64,000 bases of DNA from Serripes groenlandicus (taxonomy: Eukaryota > Mollusca > Bivalvia > Cardiida > Cardiidae): the NCBI GenBank assembly GCA_031761405.1, contig JASEVX010000131.1, positions 372,001-436,000 on the forward strand. The letters run 5' to 3'. The notes beneath the pieces were generated by a model. That model was given only the letters and a program-made list of their open reading frames with translations, searched no databases and was not told the DNA's origin. Shown piece after piece: positions 1-10,666 of the stretch. How positions within the stretch are numbered: the stretch's first letter is position 1; each line of letters starts with the position of its first letter. A program made the position numbers and the translations under genes.

Positions 1-66
1 CTATGGATTGGCGATGTCCGATGAAACTTTGCCTGAAGTTAACCAGTAACCAGTTCTATTGATTTC

Positions 67-222
67 TATGGTTACTTTGACATTGACATTGGGTTGTCGA
101 TTCTCAAGGTCAAATTGCCAACAATCCGGCCTTACCATGTTCAACGGTATGGTTACGTTGACATTGCTTTGTCGATTCTCAAGGTCAAATTGCCAACAAT
201 CCGGCCTTACCATGTTCAGCGG
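67..222. repeat. Two-copy tandem repeat, about 75-81 bp unit
   Basis: Two adjacent copies (67-147 and 148-222) share a block containing TTCTCAAGGTCAAATTGCC and AATCCGGCCTTACCATGTTC. The first copy carries a few extra bases near its start. Short ORFs read through it on both strands only because the repeat lacks stops. Function unknown. Confidence 0.85.
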
Positions 223-392
223 TTTCTTAACTGAGAAATATACTGGTGACAGTGCATGTGTTTGCCTATTTTCTCAAATCCCCTCTGCCCATACTGAAGT
301 ATAAGTTCATCTGATTTAGCAATAACTTTCAGATGGTCCTCCTTCAATTTGGACAAGACATGGGTGTTCAAGTCTTTGTGACAGATTGTACT

Positions 393-851
393 TTAAGCAT
401 TTAACAACCTCGCGTTCTTCACAGGAGCGTTACTCTTTTCACCATCGGGTTTGCTAGGACAGGTTTTCTGATGCTTCCGCAAGTCGGACATGACAAAATG
501 TGCTAAGCAAAACTCACATGGAAGATATTCCTTACTTTCTTTGTTACTACTCTGATATTTAGGAATTATAGTTCCAGTGCCTGATTCCACTTTTCTATTG
601 TGCGCAAAGTTGCCCTTAGCTCCCAGACTGAGCCATTCTCTTAAGGCTTTTGCTACTTCTTGTTCAGATGAGTGGTGAAGTTTCATGTGTCTTGCAAGGG
701 TTGGAGTCAGTTTCTCACAGTAAACACAACATCGACTTTTTGGGGTTCGTTTTCCAGATTTTATGCCCGATACTTGAATATGGAGTTTCTTAACCTCTGT
801 TAGTCCTTTGAAACTGACCGTAGATGATTCGCTGTCGGAACAGTGAACCTC
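393..851 (-). CDS. Two-finger C2H2-type zinc-finger ORF, partial
   Basis: Open frame of about 152 codons on the minus strand, bounded upstream by a stop at 852-854. An internal ATG lies at 684-686, but the frame is clearly coding upstream of it, so this is an exon or a 5'-truncated gene. The first finger has the form CCVYC-x12-H-x3-H just before the internal Met. The second, near the C-terminus, is CEFC-x12-H-x4-C. Between them is a basic helix-like linker with KGNFAHN. Paired degenerate fingers of this layout occur in repetitive animal gene families that may be transposon-derived, but I cannot name the family. A DNA-binding role is inferred from the fingers. No convincing splice acceptor marks the 5' edge. 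The frame is intact to its stop. Confidence 0.55.
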   Translation of the reverse strand, partial: EVHCSDSESSTVSFKGLTEVKKLHIQVSGIKSGKRTPKSRCCVYCEKLTPTLARHMKLHHSSEQEVAKALREWLSLGAKGNFAHNRKVESGTGTIIPKYQSSNKESKEYLPCEFCLAHFVMSDLRKHQKTCPSKPDGEKSNAPVKNARLLNA

Positions 852-2568
852 TCATGATAGAAGCTTGGATGTACTATCTCTCCATTGATTATACAATTGA
901 ATAGCCATTCTTTGTGTGCATGGTTTTCTGGAACAAATGCGTTTCAACAAATGAGAAATGAATCTAGATAAAACTATATAATAGTTTTGCTATTGCTTTG
1001 AGGTTATACTTGAGACATCACAGAATGTGAAAAGGGCCCTGAATGATAGCATATTTGACCGGGGGAGTGGTTTAAGGGCATGTAAAAATTTAAGTGGGGT
1101 AAATATGAAAATATTAGCCATTCATTAAATATGTTTCTCTTTGATCAGAAATGTCCAAAACATATAAGATTAACCTACCGAGTGATCATCAGCCTAAATG
1201 CATATGTATGTTTCAAATAAATAAGTTTCTTCCATTATGTACATAATCACAATGGTTATTATAAAGCTGTTCTATTTTGTTCTGATCACTTCTATAATTA
1301 TATAGTTTCATTAAATCTTTCATCTATATAGCCATTCACTTTATTTCAATACACTATTCTTTAGAATTTTCTTTCAAATTGAGAGGCAGTCTGCTGACAA
1401 TGGGTCACAGAGTTATGGTCCTTGTTTTTTTACAAGGCCACATTAACATGATTATACTGATGTTCCAAGTTTTATTCATTTCCTTTCAAAACATTTCAAG
1501 TTCTGATGAAAAGTAAATTTATTTAAATATTAACTAGATTTCTCACAGTGACGAATACCCCCACATGTTGCCTGATACAGTAATAGTAAATTATTTCTAT
1601 AAAGAACACATGAACATATCCTTAAATGCATTTTCGGTATTCATTGCATTTTCTAGCAAATTCTAAGTTGAAAAGGGGCCATAACTCTGTTAAAAATCGT
1701 TTGATTGTAAGCAATCCAACGTCTAACTTGACCTATATTTTGTGATGTTAACATGTGTACCAGAAATTATTTCAATACATTAAACCTTTCATGCGTTATC
1801 ATCCAGACATTGAAATTCCAACGGAGAGACCGATCAGCAGACATTTATTATTTTAGCTCGCTCCTGAATGCCCCCTCTCTATAAAACAGGCAAACCCTAG
1901 AGTGGGGCCAGTATTGACTATAGGGTTATCATTTGAACCTACTTGGTAGAAAACCACTCCAAAATGCTGTAGAACATACATTTCAGCTTTAGCCAGACTA
2001 GTTTTCAAAAGCAACCAAGCTCTTATGCATATCTAGCTACTGCATAAATGAAGACTTTATTGTGTTCACAAGAAAGTGTGGACAGACGATGGACGATCAC
2101 AAAAGCTCACCTTGTCACTATTGTTGTAGTATTATCCTAAGCTTCCAGGTAGCAGATTCAAGCCCAGCCTCTGGCGCGTTATACTCCTATCCATCCCATA
2201 GTTAAGACGAATTGGGAGCGGGAGACCAGAGCCCCACTGGGGCTGGACGTGTTGACTGGCAGTATTGTGCTAACGAAAGGCGAGATACACCTATATCCCG
2301 TATAGCATAGTTCCTAGCTATCTCATGCGGGGGGGGGGGGGGGGGGGGGGCTTGTTGGCAACTGAATAATCAACCGAGATGTTCGAGATCTAGATTTAAT
2401 GTATCGATCTCTACCTTGCTTTATGACCACATTTTCTATAGCTACGTTACGGTCTACTATCCACTCCAATATAGGATATCGATGAGGGGGGGGGTTAATT
2501 ATTACCTTACTAGAGTGAAGGCTCTAGTTTTATTTTAAAATTACTGAATACGCATGATTACCATATGA
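852..2568. other. Intergenic stretch with a repeat remnant and a poly-G run
   Basis: No supported exon. Bases 1985-2120 resemble the core of the Helentron-like element at 26.95-27.79 kb (CAACCAAGCTCTTATG, TTGTGTTCACAAG) and run into AAAAGCTCACCTT, which looks like an element terminus, so this is probably a decayed copy. Bases 2329-2350 are an uninterrupted run of 22 G, a possible quadruplex or assembly-fragile site. The rest is AT-rich with nothing recognisable. Confidence 0.5.
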
Positions 2569-2756
2569 ATGATAAATAGAGAATAACTAACTGCATGTTT
2601 TTGATATAGAATTTATGTCACAATGGAAAAAAGGGGTAATTTGGTTAAAATCACGAAACCGTAGGTTGAGTGATTTTACACCAAATTACCCCTTTGTTCC
2701 CGAGTGACATAAATTCGATATGAAAAACATGCAGTTAGTTATTCTATTTATTATAT
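2569..2756. mobile_element. Palindromic MITE, about 190 bp
   Basis: Two arms of about 85 bp form a near-perfect inverted repeat. The left arm has AACTAACTGCATGTTTTTGA, AATTTATGTCAC and GGGGTAATTTGG. The right arm carries their reverse complements ending in GTTAGTTATTCTATTTATTA. The loop is only about 10 bp. Outer ends (GATAAATAGA...) resemble the ends of the MITE at 26824-27843, suggesting one superfamily. No coding capacity. Confidence 0.85.
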
Positions 2757-2880
2757 ATCTGGAATAAATCTCCCCTTTATTTTAAAGAAACATATAAAAA
2801 ATAAATGACTTGGCCTTAGGCGTATGAATGTTACGTAACCAAATACTGCTGCTTCTATTTGGCGCCTAATGACTAGCGTT

Positions 2881-2910
2881 ATGACGTCAAAACCGCTGAC
2901 GTGACGTCAT
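2881..2910. promoter_or_regulatory. Cluster of CRE-type TGACGTCA sites
   Basis: ATGACGTCAA and CTGACGTGACGTCATT lie within 30 bp, giving two full palindromic CREB/ATF octamers plus one overlapping half-site. They sit about 345 bp upstream of the ATG at 3252 on the same side, so they could belong to its promoter. That link is inference. TGACGTCA also occurs in repeats elsewhere in this window (26.72 and 29.30 kb). Confidence 0.45.
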
Positions 2911-3251
2911 TTTCCTAGTATTCGGTCTCATTTTTTTTTTAAATTCCTAGTATTAAACCCACTTTAAGTAGTTCCGGCAAAAATGATATAATCACTAGTG
3001 ATGATATAAAAAAAATAAAAGTGTTATCGTCACAGTGTTAGTTATCATTTTTTAAAAAATTGATATTGATTTTATGTCACTTAAATTTCAATGCAAAATT
3101 TGGATAGGTATGTAATAAAGTATAATTATTAACTTGGGCCGAGACACAGAGATCTTGAAGTATTTTGGTTGGATGACTGGTTTAACAATCAAAGCTGACT
3201 CATATAACGTTAATTCCGCGTTCTTTGTGTGGGGCTCGAACTGAAATTGTT

Positions 3252-3357
3252 ATGTCAGACGAGGAATTGGCGAAATACATCTTTGCGTATGGCGATCGAG
3301 TGGCTCTGGTGGCTTTTGCAAGGTGCAAGAGAGAGGAAAACATCAACCCACGTTTTG
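3252..3357 (+). CDS. Putative first coding exon, MSDEELAKYI...
   Basis: An ATG at 3252 opens a short frame beginning MSDEELAKYIFAYGDRVALV and continuing to NPRFG. A donor-like GTTAGT follows at 3358, with an in-frame stop just beyond if unspliced. The acidic, helical N-terminus and the EELAKYI..YGDR pattern resemble start exons of repeated bivalve genes with SAM-like or coiled-coil N-termini, but I cannot name the family. The start is chosen because coding-like sequence begins exactly at the ATG and CRE sites lie upstream. A candidate last exon is at 3775-3826, but the phases do not fit directly, so at least one exon would be missing or the gene is broken. Confidence 0.4.
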
Positions 3358-3774
3358 GTTAGTACTATACTGGATCCAAAATTCATTAACAAAATTCTTG
3401 CGGACAACACCATTGCATAATGTAAATGATACTGCAACTGTAGTATTGTTTTAAACCAAGCTGTAATAATTTCTACATTTGTCATACATGAAACCGATGT
3501 AAAATTAACACCCCAGTCACACTTCACCTTGAGACTAGTTAATAACTGGAAAATACCATATGTGACCTGGTTGTTGTTAGTCGCACAACTGTCTAGCGAT
3601 GGTTACTGATAGTCTTCAATAGTGCCTCTAAGTGTGCAAGAATGAAGCAATTAAAAAATATTCTTTTCACCAACAAGTTTTGTATGAAATTATTAATAAA
3701 GGTGCATATGCTGTTAAGTTTGGTTTCGTGTTAGTTAGTTAATATTTACTAAATAAGTAGTTTGTAATTTTCAG

Positions 3775-3826
3775 TGATGATGTGGAAGTATTGGACAGTG
3801 AGGACGAGGACGAGGAACTGCCGTAA
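3775..3826 (+). CDS. Candidate terminal exon, acidic tail
   Basis: A good acceptor (TTTGTAATTTTCAG) precedes a short frame encoding DDVEVLDSEDEDEELP and a TAA. Acidic C-terminal tails are common in nuclear proteins. The exon ends only a few bases before the antisense gag fragment. It may belong with the exon at 3252-3357, but the reading phases do not join directly. Short and acidic frames can arise by chance, so confidence is low. Confidence 0.3.
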
Positions 3827-3832
3827 ATATTA

Positions 3833-4753
3833 TTATTTTGAAAAGCGTGGGCGGAAACTTGGCTGCGAGTTGTTGTATGGACCCCTTGGTCTTTGCTGTG
3901 GCATATATTGGCTAAATTGCTGTCCCTTCGGTCCTTGACCACACAGCCTAGAGGGGTGATCGTTATTGCATTTTAAACAAGCATGTCGAAATTTACAGTT
4001 TAGTTTAGAGCAATATCTGAAATTAAAGTCAAAACATTTCTTGCCTAAATTCTTACTGGCTTGCTGCGGCATGGTTGTATTACTATTAGGAGCAGCCATA
4101 AACAGCAGCCAAAGCTCATAATCTATTTTCGCAAAAGATCTTGCGGGGTCTGCTGCAAGACGCAGTCTGAATTGTTGGTCATAAGCCCTCCAACCCATAC
4201 CGCCATGTTGTTCTGCTCCAAGACGTATGTTACTTATATATTTAAATAAGTCCTGACATTTAATCGGATGTGCTGCAGTGAAAATGCTTGTAAATATAAG
4301 AATTGCATCCGTCCATGACTCAATGTTTAAGTATTGTTTTCTGTAGTGGATTGCAAAAAAAGTCCCCCCCCCACACACATATTGATATGTTTTAATCTTA
4401 TCCTTCAATTGTTGAGGAACTTGAAGCCAATCTGACTACGCTTTGTGTCACATTGACCGATGCATCAAGTCAAACGGATTAACATCAACTCTACCTGGAT
4501 CCGTGGTTGTCTGTGTTACCCCAATGGCAGCCATCACTGGCGGTTCAGCATCTCCCAAAAGATCAATGACAGACCCAACTCCTGATGTTGAAGAACCAGA
4601 CCCATCTTGTGATGTTGAAGGACCAGACCCATCTTGAGATGTTGAAGGACGAACCACCGGTGTGTCGATCGATACAGATTCAGGCAGCCGCTTACCACTT
4701 GCTCTTATCCTTTTCGCCCCACCAGAGCTCTCAACAGTCCTCCTCTTTGGCAT
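3833..4753 (-). pseudogene. Ngaro/DIRS-like retroelement gag, frameshifted
   Basis: Two overlapping minus-strand frames form one Gag-like protein. The N-terminal frame (4753-4448) is Ser/Thr/Pro-rich with two copies of a STSQDGSG motif. The C-terminal frame (4408-3833) contains a zinc-knuckle region (CFDFNFRYCSKLNCKF...CLKC..DHPSRLC) and a basic, Gln/Pro/Arg-rich tail. The break lies near 4410-4450. The knuckle and the preceding ELWLLFM motif match the gag remnant of the plus-strand element at 9.38-9.69 kb, which is followed by RT, RNase H and tyrosine recombinase. I therefore assign this fragment to the same group. No RT follows downstream of this copy, so it is truncated. The role would be nucleic-acid binding and packaging of the element RNA. 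Confidence 0.65.
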
Positions 4754-4759
4754 TATCTC

Positions 4760-5800
4760 CGCGTATGTACCGTAAAAGGAAACATAAATTGTTATACTTT
4801 ATAAACTTCAATGCCGCAAAAAAATGGTGATGTGTCCGTGTACAGGATTAATTCCCTACTATACAAACCCTCCAATATAATCTCTCAGAACTAAACAATT
4901 TGTAATTGCCCTTGGAAGCACCCACAGCCACCAGAGCTATATATTATTATCATTTATATCCTAGGGACTCAATTGTAGTTTGTTGTCCAGCACCATAGTC
5001 TGATAATTGAGCGATATCGCCAATAATGCATAAGTTCTAAATTGGCGTAGGAGCCAAAAACCTAGGGGAGTCTGACAAAAGATCTATTTCGTTTAAATAA
5101 TGGTCCATGAACAGGCCAGACTCAATTGTAGTTTGCTGTACACACTGCACCGTTTTACTCCAGGAAAACCTCTCAACATTGAGAATACTGTTACAGTTAT
5201 ACGAATGATGTCTGTTAAATTATCAAGTCATTACTAGATGCCACAGGTCAATTAGGACCACTAAGGCACAGCAAGGGAGCCATAAATTACATAAACACTG
5301 ACCACCAGACTTTGCAGACTCAGTTTAATGTTTGATTGCTGTTATATCAATTTCTGAATGCTGAAGATGCACAGTGCAAAAATAAATACATGCCAGTAGT
5401 GAATACAGTTTTTGTGATTGCAATAATATTTTTTAATTTTAAAAAGTTACATGTACAAACGTTGAAGAAAGAAAAGATAACTTTTATTTTTGTTCATAAT
5501 TTGTTTCTTTTCTTTATGAATGAATTTAATCTTTGACAATATAAAAGTTGAATGTAATCTATGATGACCATTATAGTTTTTATTAAATGTTATTCGGTAC
5601 CATGAAGTGGTGACTTTTCAAAATATCAATTTAATATATCTATATCAATATTGCATACACTGCTCCCTATATATTAACCTTTTTTTTTTTACTGTAAATG
5701 TATTTCTTACTCTGGAATGTTACAAGGAATTGTTTGTTAATCTTATTCAAGTTAATTTTTTATCCTAATTATTATAGTACGGATTTAATTAAAATTTGAG
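4760..5800. repeat. Non-coding stretch with a dispersed repeat copy
   Basis: Bases about 5010-5080 (GATATCGCCAATAATGCA...AGAGTCTGAC-like) match 8573-8640, and 5115-5170 (CTGCACCGTTTTACTCCAGG) matches 8530-8560 in inverse order and orientation. This is a dispersed repeat copied at least twice here. The remainder is AT-rich and carries only chance ORFs (for example 5336-5536). Confidence 0.5.
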
Positions 5801-5811
5801 TGAAAATATGT

Positions 5812-5900
5812 AAGCGGCCGGTTAGCTCAGTTGGGAGGTCATTCTCCCCTACATTTCTGTACTCGCAGGGCCATGAGTTTGTGTCTCGGTCAGGGTGCAC
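5812..5900 (+). repeat. tRNA-like SINE head
   Basis: GGTTAGCTCAGTTGGGAG is an excellent RNA polymerase III A box. About 45 bp on, GAGTTTGTGTCTCGG is a weak B box. Cloverleaf pairing is poor and there is no CCA context, so this is a SINE fragment rather than a working tRNA gene. Confidence 0.5.
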
Positions 5901-6225
5901 ATTGAGTGCACATTTTTTCTTACTCTGTGACATTTAGCGCCTTCGGACTTTTTACTATAAAATGTAGCTACCAATCGCTTTCATATACTCAAAATTGCGC
6001 CAACAATCTTTTTGAAAGATAGTTCTTGTTTAAAATATTATCTTAGTTTATATTATGTTTTTCCATAATACAAAAAGTATTTCCCGGGAGTTATTGAAAA
6101 TGCATAAAATTATAAGCTATAGTGCAGAAGGACAACCACAACTTTCATATAAGTTGTACCCCGATTACAGCCGGAGGTTGTTTAAAGGATGATAATATAA
6201 ATAAATTTGTACTTTTCAGTTTCAG

Positions 6226-7099
6226 AATGTAGCTACTGAAAAGAGCTATTTAGTTTTCCAAATTATTCGAAATATGCAAAGATGATGGTGACGATGAAAA
6301 CTATATTTGTATAGAATTTTTGTTTGATATTTTGAAGAAATATAATGACAATGAACATAAATATATCTTGAAAAGATCTCTACAAAAGTTTCAAGGTGGC
6401 TCAAAGAAAATATGTGGAAAAGACAGTGCTACCGGTTTTTCTGTGCTTAAGTATCTGTTTGTGATTGCAAGTTTGAAGTCGTGTGAAACCATTGTAAAAA
6501 ATGTAATAAATCATATTATCTATTGGTGGGAATGACTTCATACCAAAATATTTTGCAGTGTCACATGATACTATTTGCAAGTTTGTGTTACAGAACAGTG
6601 ACTTTAGACATATGTAGTTTGTCTTTAAAGATGAACGGTACTACCTAAACAAACAAATGTATTTGGACCTTATCAAACATGTATACACACCCAAAAGACT
6701 TAGGGGTTCTAATATTTCTTATGAGGATGTCCGTGACTTAAGTATAGCCAAAAAAGAAGCTACTAACACAAAGTCAGGTTTAAGACGGCAGATCAGAGAA
6801 AATGGCTACCACCCAAATCAGCAATTGAGAGAATCTCTGACTTAATTCAATTTCAGATTGATTACTTACAAAGAGCAGGGAAGTATGAAAGCAAACCTTT
6901 AAATTTCCTTGACTGTAAGTGCGTACATAAAACTATTAATGGAGAAATTGAATACAATTTTGGTACGGAGGCACATTTTCTGTGCATTGCTGATTTGCCA
7001 TCATCTAACACATAAAGACCAAAACGGCATCTCATAGATACACCACAACAAGGTGCAAGGAGAAAGAGAACAATGACTTCAACCCCTAGGAAATCATAA
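6226..7099 (+). pseudogene. Decayed gene of unknown family
   Basis: Coding-like sequence runs through several plus-strand frames after an acceptor (ACTTTTCAGTTTCAG). A short segment (NVATEKSYLV) shifts frame into CKDDGDDENYICIEF and a frame through 6535. Another shift leads to NDFIPKYFAVSHDTICKF, which is broken by a TAG at about 6616 and continues through 6845 (KHVYTPKRLRGSN). A third shift near 6815 leads to ISDLIQFQIDYLQRAGKYES. This ends at a TAA near 7013, beyond which the same frame stays open to 7099 with a basic tail. Shared frame logic and non-repetitive composition argue for one protein with at least three frameshifts and two stops. I do not recognise a domain. A transposon or a dead host gene are both possible. 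Confidence 0.5.
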
Positions 7100-7291
7100 A
7101 AAGAAAATAATACATGTATATAGCGGACATTGTTTTATTCTGTAGCGATGTTATACGTGATGTGTTGGTTCAAATCGTGCCCAAGCAGGGCCCCTGATAA
7201 TCGTATAGTGGATTTGATCAAGTTTTCTTTCTTTGTATAAGTTAAAGGAATTCCTACTTTAAAAACAATATATCAGTTTTATAATCAAGTA

Positions 7292-7512
7292 GGAATCCGC
7301 TGTCAGGGATTTGGAACCGGGCATCCAGGGTTCAATCCTCCGATCATGGTGGTCATGGCAGAGTGCCCTTTGGCAAGGCACATTTCCTTGCCAAGTACTG
7401 GTTTGTTTACTTGAAAGCATGCAAAAGGTGAACTGTCAACATGATATAACTGAAATAATGTTGAAAATGGTTTAAAACACCAATAAAACAAATAAATACC
7501 ATTAAGCATTTT
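7292..7512 (+). mobile_element. tRNA-derived SINE, internally deleted head
   Basis: Reads GGAATCCGCTGT, then a B-box-like GGGTTCAATCC, then the core GCCCTTTGGCAAGGCAC..ACTGGTTTGTTTAC shared with the SINEs at 55.9 and 58.3 kb. The A-box part is deleted. Its 3' tail (ATATAACTGAAATAATGTTG...AAACACCAATAAAAC) differs from theirs and matches 7808-7866 and 38820-38882, so this copy uses another LINE-type tail. TSDs not evident. Confidence 0.7.
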
Positions 7513-7807
7513 TTTTTCCAATAATTGCATTATATTTTGATACCTTCCTCACTTTCAGATATAGGTTTCAACATTATTTCAGATATATCATAGCAGCCAG
7601 TTCATTTAACCATGCGCTGCCTAACTTTCTCACACCAGTATTTCATTCACAAAAAAATGCTTCCAATTTCAAAATGTTTTCATATTTTCTGCAGATATTT
7701 TCAAATCAAACTTTTTATATTTTATCTTTGGTGCAAAGTAATATTGGGATAGCATTTACACTTCTGCATCAGTGTGCAGAAAGATATGACAGGTAATTAT
7801 TGTAATG

Positions 7808-7870
7808 TATAATGATATAACGGAAATATTGTTGAAAGCAGCCTAAAAACATTCAAACAAACACATAAAC
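7808..7870 (+). repeat. Solitary SINE/LINE 3' tail
   Basis: TGATATAACGGAAATATTGT and the following AAACAAAC-rich stretch match the tail of the SINE ending at about 7512 and the sequence at 38820-38882. Likely a 5'-truncated copy. Confidence 0.5.
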
Positions 7871-9339
7871 AACTCTTAACCCTTTCCCAACATATGTTCT
7901 GCAGCAAACAAGTGTTGAGACAAAATTACGCATAAACCTATAAATGTATATAAGTGAACATTTATTTATTGAATAAGAGTTGAAATCATTGAAGTCAAAT
8001 TAGATAAATTGCTCTTTTTCAATGTATTGTACTATCTGTAAACAGCACCAAAAAATAAGAAAGGGATTTTGAACCAAGACTTGTTACTTTACAGGCAGTT
8101 TGATTATACTTTCTGTTTCTGTGTGAAATGTGCAGACTTAGATTGTCATTGTATTTTTGACTACTCTAGCAGAAACTGATATTAAATAGCACCTTTTTCT
8201 GTCTGCAAAAAAGAGAAATAGTTGAAATAGTTTAGTACAAATTAATTTTTGCATGTTTTCCTTCATTCTTATATTACTTAGTAATCATCACAGTAAAGAA
8301 AAAAAAAGCTTGAATTCTAATGAAATAAATACTCGGTTTTAACTTCACTTAGACTTTCTTGTGATTCATAGAGTAAAGGTTATACTGTAATCATGCCCTG
8401 CCCTGTAAGCTTGACCCAAACAGATGTGCGAAGCTAATACACCGTGAAGAATATGGGGTCACTGCCAGGGTTTAATTAGGGATCCTGCTGAGGTGCTAAC
8501 TATTAGTACAGTTACCTGCTTTTTGGTTTTTCTGGGTTTTCCTGCAGTAAAATGGTGCAGTGTACAGCAAGTCCGATATCGCCAATAATGCAAAAATCCT
8601 ACATTAACATAAGAGCCAACAACCTAGGGCAGTCTAACACACCAGACTGCCATTACATATAAACAATTAAATGTTGAAAATGGCGTTAACCAAGTCCCCA
8701 TCTGCATAGTACACTTAACGAACTTTGGGCCAAATTGTTTTTCACTGATATTAAATAATAACGAATACCTCACATGACCAAGTGCTCTTTACCAAAAACG
8801 TTGAAGGAACGTTTTGCCGTTGGCTCCACAAAAATCCATTTAAATGCTTAAAATCGTCAAAGATAAATCTGGACGATTCTGTCATAGTGGGGTTATAGTA
8901 CGACAACATATTTTCACAAATGTCCCTTTACCTGACATAACCCCTTTACAAATGCACCATGCATTCATAAAAATTAATCCTCTACCGCTAAAAGTATTGG
9001 GGTGCGGTTTTGTAAGTGAATCAACTAAAATCCTTATAAAATTCATTAAATGACCGCCATCTGAACGTGAATCGTCTTGATAATGTAACAATAATTGCTC
9101 AAATATACACCGGCAGCTTATCAGACCTACCGTTTTTCTAGACTTCAACCAAACTCTCTTTTTTTCTCCCTCAGTTATTCCCTGGGTTTTGCCAAACAAT
9201 CGAAGAAGCCGGTGTCGAATGACCTTGACACCGGACGAATTACACGCGCGTAAAACGCGTCATCGTAAGAAATACCAGCAATAAAATGTTCCATCCGATA
9301 AGATCCATTATGACTTAAAGCCATAATGGGTATTTACTT
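7871..9339. other. Non-coding stretch before the Ngaro-like element
   Basis: Contains the second copy of the dispersed repeat (8480-8640). A 105-codon minus frame at 8882-9199 is not recognisable and lacks convincing splice sites. At 9211-9236 CCGGTGTC and GACACCGG form an 8-bp-stem hairpin close to the likely 5' side of the retroelement. Otherwise nothing supported. Confidence 0.4.
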
Positions 9340-9379
9340 ATGATACCCAATTTCGGCTTCGGGTTGCCGACAACCCTCT

Positions 9380-9693
9380 CTATAGATCGTTTGCATAGGT
9401 GGACCAAGAGCTGTGGCTGCTCTGCATGGGCCCATCTGCTATGGTCAACCAGGCGGTTGGTACTACTGCTCCAAGCAAACAAATGTTATGACTTCAATTA
9501 CAGAGCCTGTTCCCGTAATTACTGCCCTTTTGTTCACCAATGTTTAATTTGTAGTGGAAACCATCAATCCCAATTATGTAGACGACCGGCTAAATTTGGG
9601 CAGAACCAAAGGCAAGCCAGATGGCCAGGTCCAAGAACACCCAGACACTTAGCCAAATCAGTCACTCAGATTTACCGCACCATAATTCCTTAA
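9380..9693 (+). pseudogene. Ngaro-like gag C-terminal region
   Basis: A frame carrying ELWLLCMGPSAM shifts near 9475 into the frame with KCYDFNYRACSR...CLICSGNHQSQLC, a zinc-knuckle region also present in the antisense copy at 3.8-4.75 kb. The N-terminal half of Gag is missing. The basic Arg/Gln/Pro tail (RQARWPGPRT) is typical of the region before the RT frame. Role: RNA binding within the element particle. The 5' boundary is not defined. Confidence 0.65.
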
Positions 9694-10651
9694 TACATAC
9701 AGGTCATTCCCCCATTAATATTCCAAAATTTATAAAATTCGTTGCCAATTATGACAATGTTCAGGATGCCCATATATTAGGGAATGGATTCCGGAGTGGT
9801 TTTAAAATAGAATTTAAAGGCACAAGGGTTGCATGTGAGTTTAAGAATTTAAAGTCGGCCTTCGATCAGGAGTGCCATCTCTTAGATAAAATAAATAAGG
9901 AAATAGGTTAGCAGGTCCTTTTCCCCACCCACCATTTTCAAATCTGAGGGTTTCCCCAGTGGGCGTTTTACCAAAGTCGGAAGGGGGTTGGAGAATGATA
10001 ACTCATTTATCCTATCCAATAGGATCAAGTATTAACGACGGAATAGATGTTGTTGTTTTTTGCTCGGTTCAGTACACCTCGTTTGATGAGGTGACGGATA
10101 TGATTTTTAAGTTGGGCCCATCAACACTTCTTGCAAACAGGGCTTTGAAATCTGCCTATCGCCTGTTACCAATTCGCGATGAAGATTTCCCATTATTGGG
10201 TATCAAAGTAAACAACAGTTATTATGTTGATAAATTTCTACCAATGGGTTTAAGCCAGAGTGCTCAGTTATTTGAGAAGTTTTCTACTTTTCTACATTGG
10301 CTGGTGGACAAAGAGGCTGGCGATGGTGATCTAGATCATATGCTGGATGATTTTATCTTTGCTGGAAAGGCAAACTCGTTAGACTGCCATCATTTTGTAA
10401 ACACATTTGAGTTCCTTTGCTTAGAATTAGGTGTTCCCTTAGCAGTCGAAAAGTTCCTTAATCCAACCACGGTTATGATATTTTTCGGGTTGGAAATCGA
10501 TACTGGGCAAATGGCCGTTCGAATACCTGATCATAAGGTGGAGGAGTCATCTAAATTGCTCTCTGAACTATCCAGTAAAAACAAAATAACATTACGCCAG
10601 CTACAGAGCTTCGATGGAAAGTTAAGTTTCTTTAGTAGGGCCATTCGTTAA
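9621..10651 (+). pseudogene. Ngaro-like reverse transcriptase, frameshifted and motif-A defective
   Basis: The fingers region begins in a frame to 9911 (NIPKFIKFVANYDN) and shifts into the frame that stays open to 10651 with LPKSEGGWRMITHLSYP, PMGLSQSAQLFEKFSTF and MLDDFIFAG, then a connection region. The LDD motif stands where YxDD is usual. This is normal for DIRS/Ngaro RTs. The motif-A aspartate, usually in DIKSAFRLLP, is replaced here (RALKSAYRLLP), so the polymerase would be dead even without the frameshift. The frame ends at a TAA just before the RNase H frame at 10667. Product would copy element RNA to DNA. Confidence 0.8.
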
Positions 10652-10666
10652 AGACGGGCTTTCCTG

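Noticed and set aside
3252..3826. Two-exon gene from 3252-3357 and 3775-3826
   Set aside because: Phases do not match: a phase-1 donor followed by the acidic frame would require a different offset. Kept as separate exons.
5812..5900. Functional tRNA gene
   Set aside because: A good A box but a poor B box and no consistent cloverleaf; fits a SINE head. The candidate at 55745-55820 was rejected for mismatched stems.
8882..9199. 105-codon minus frame
   Set aside because: No recognisable motif, no splice signals and unremarkable composition; the overlapping plus frame at 8844-9053 is equally weak.
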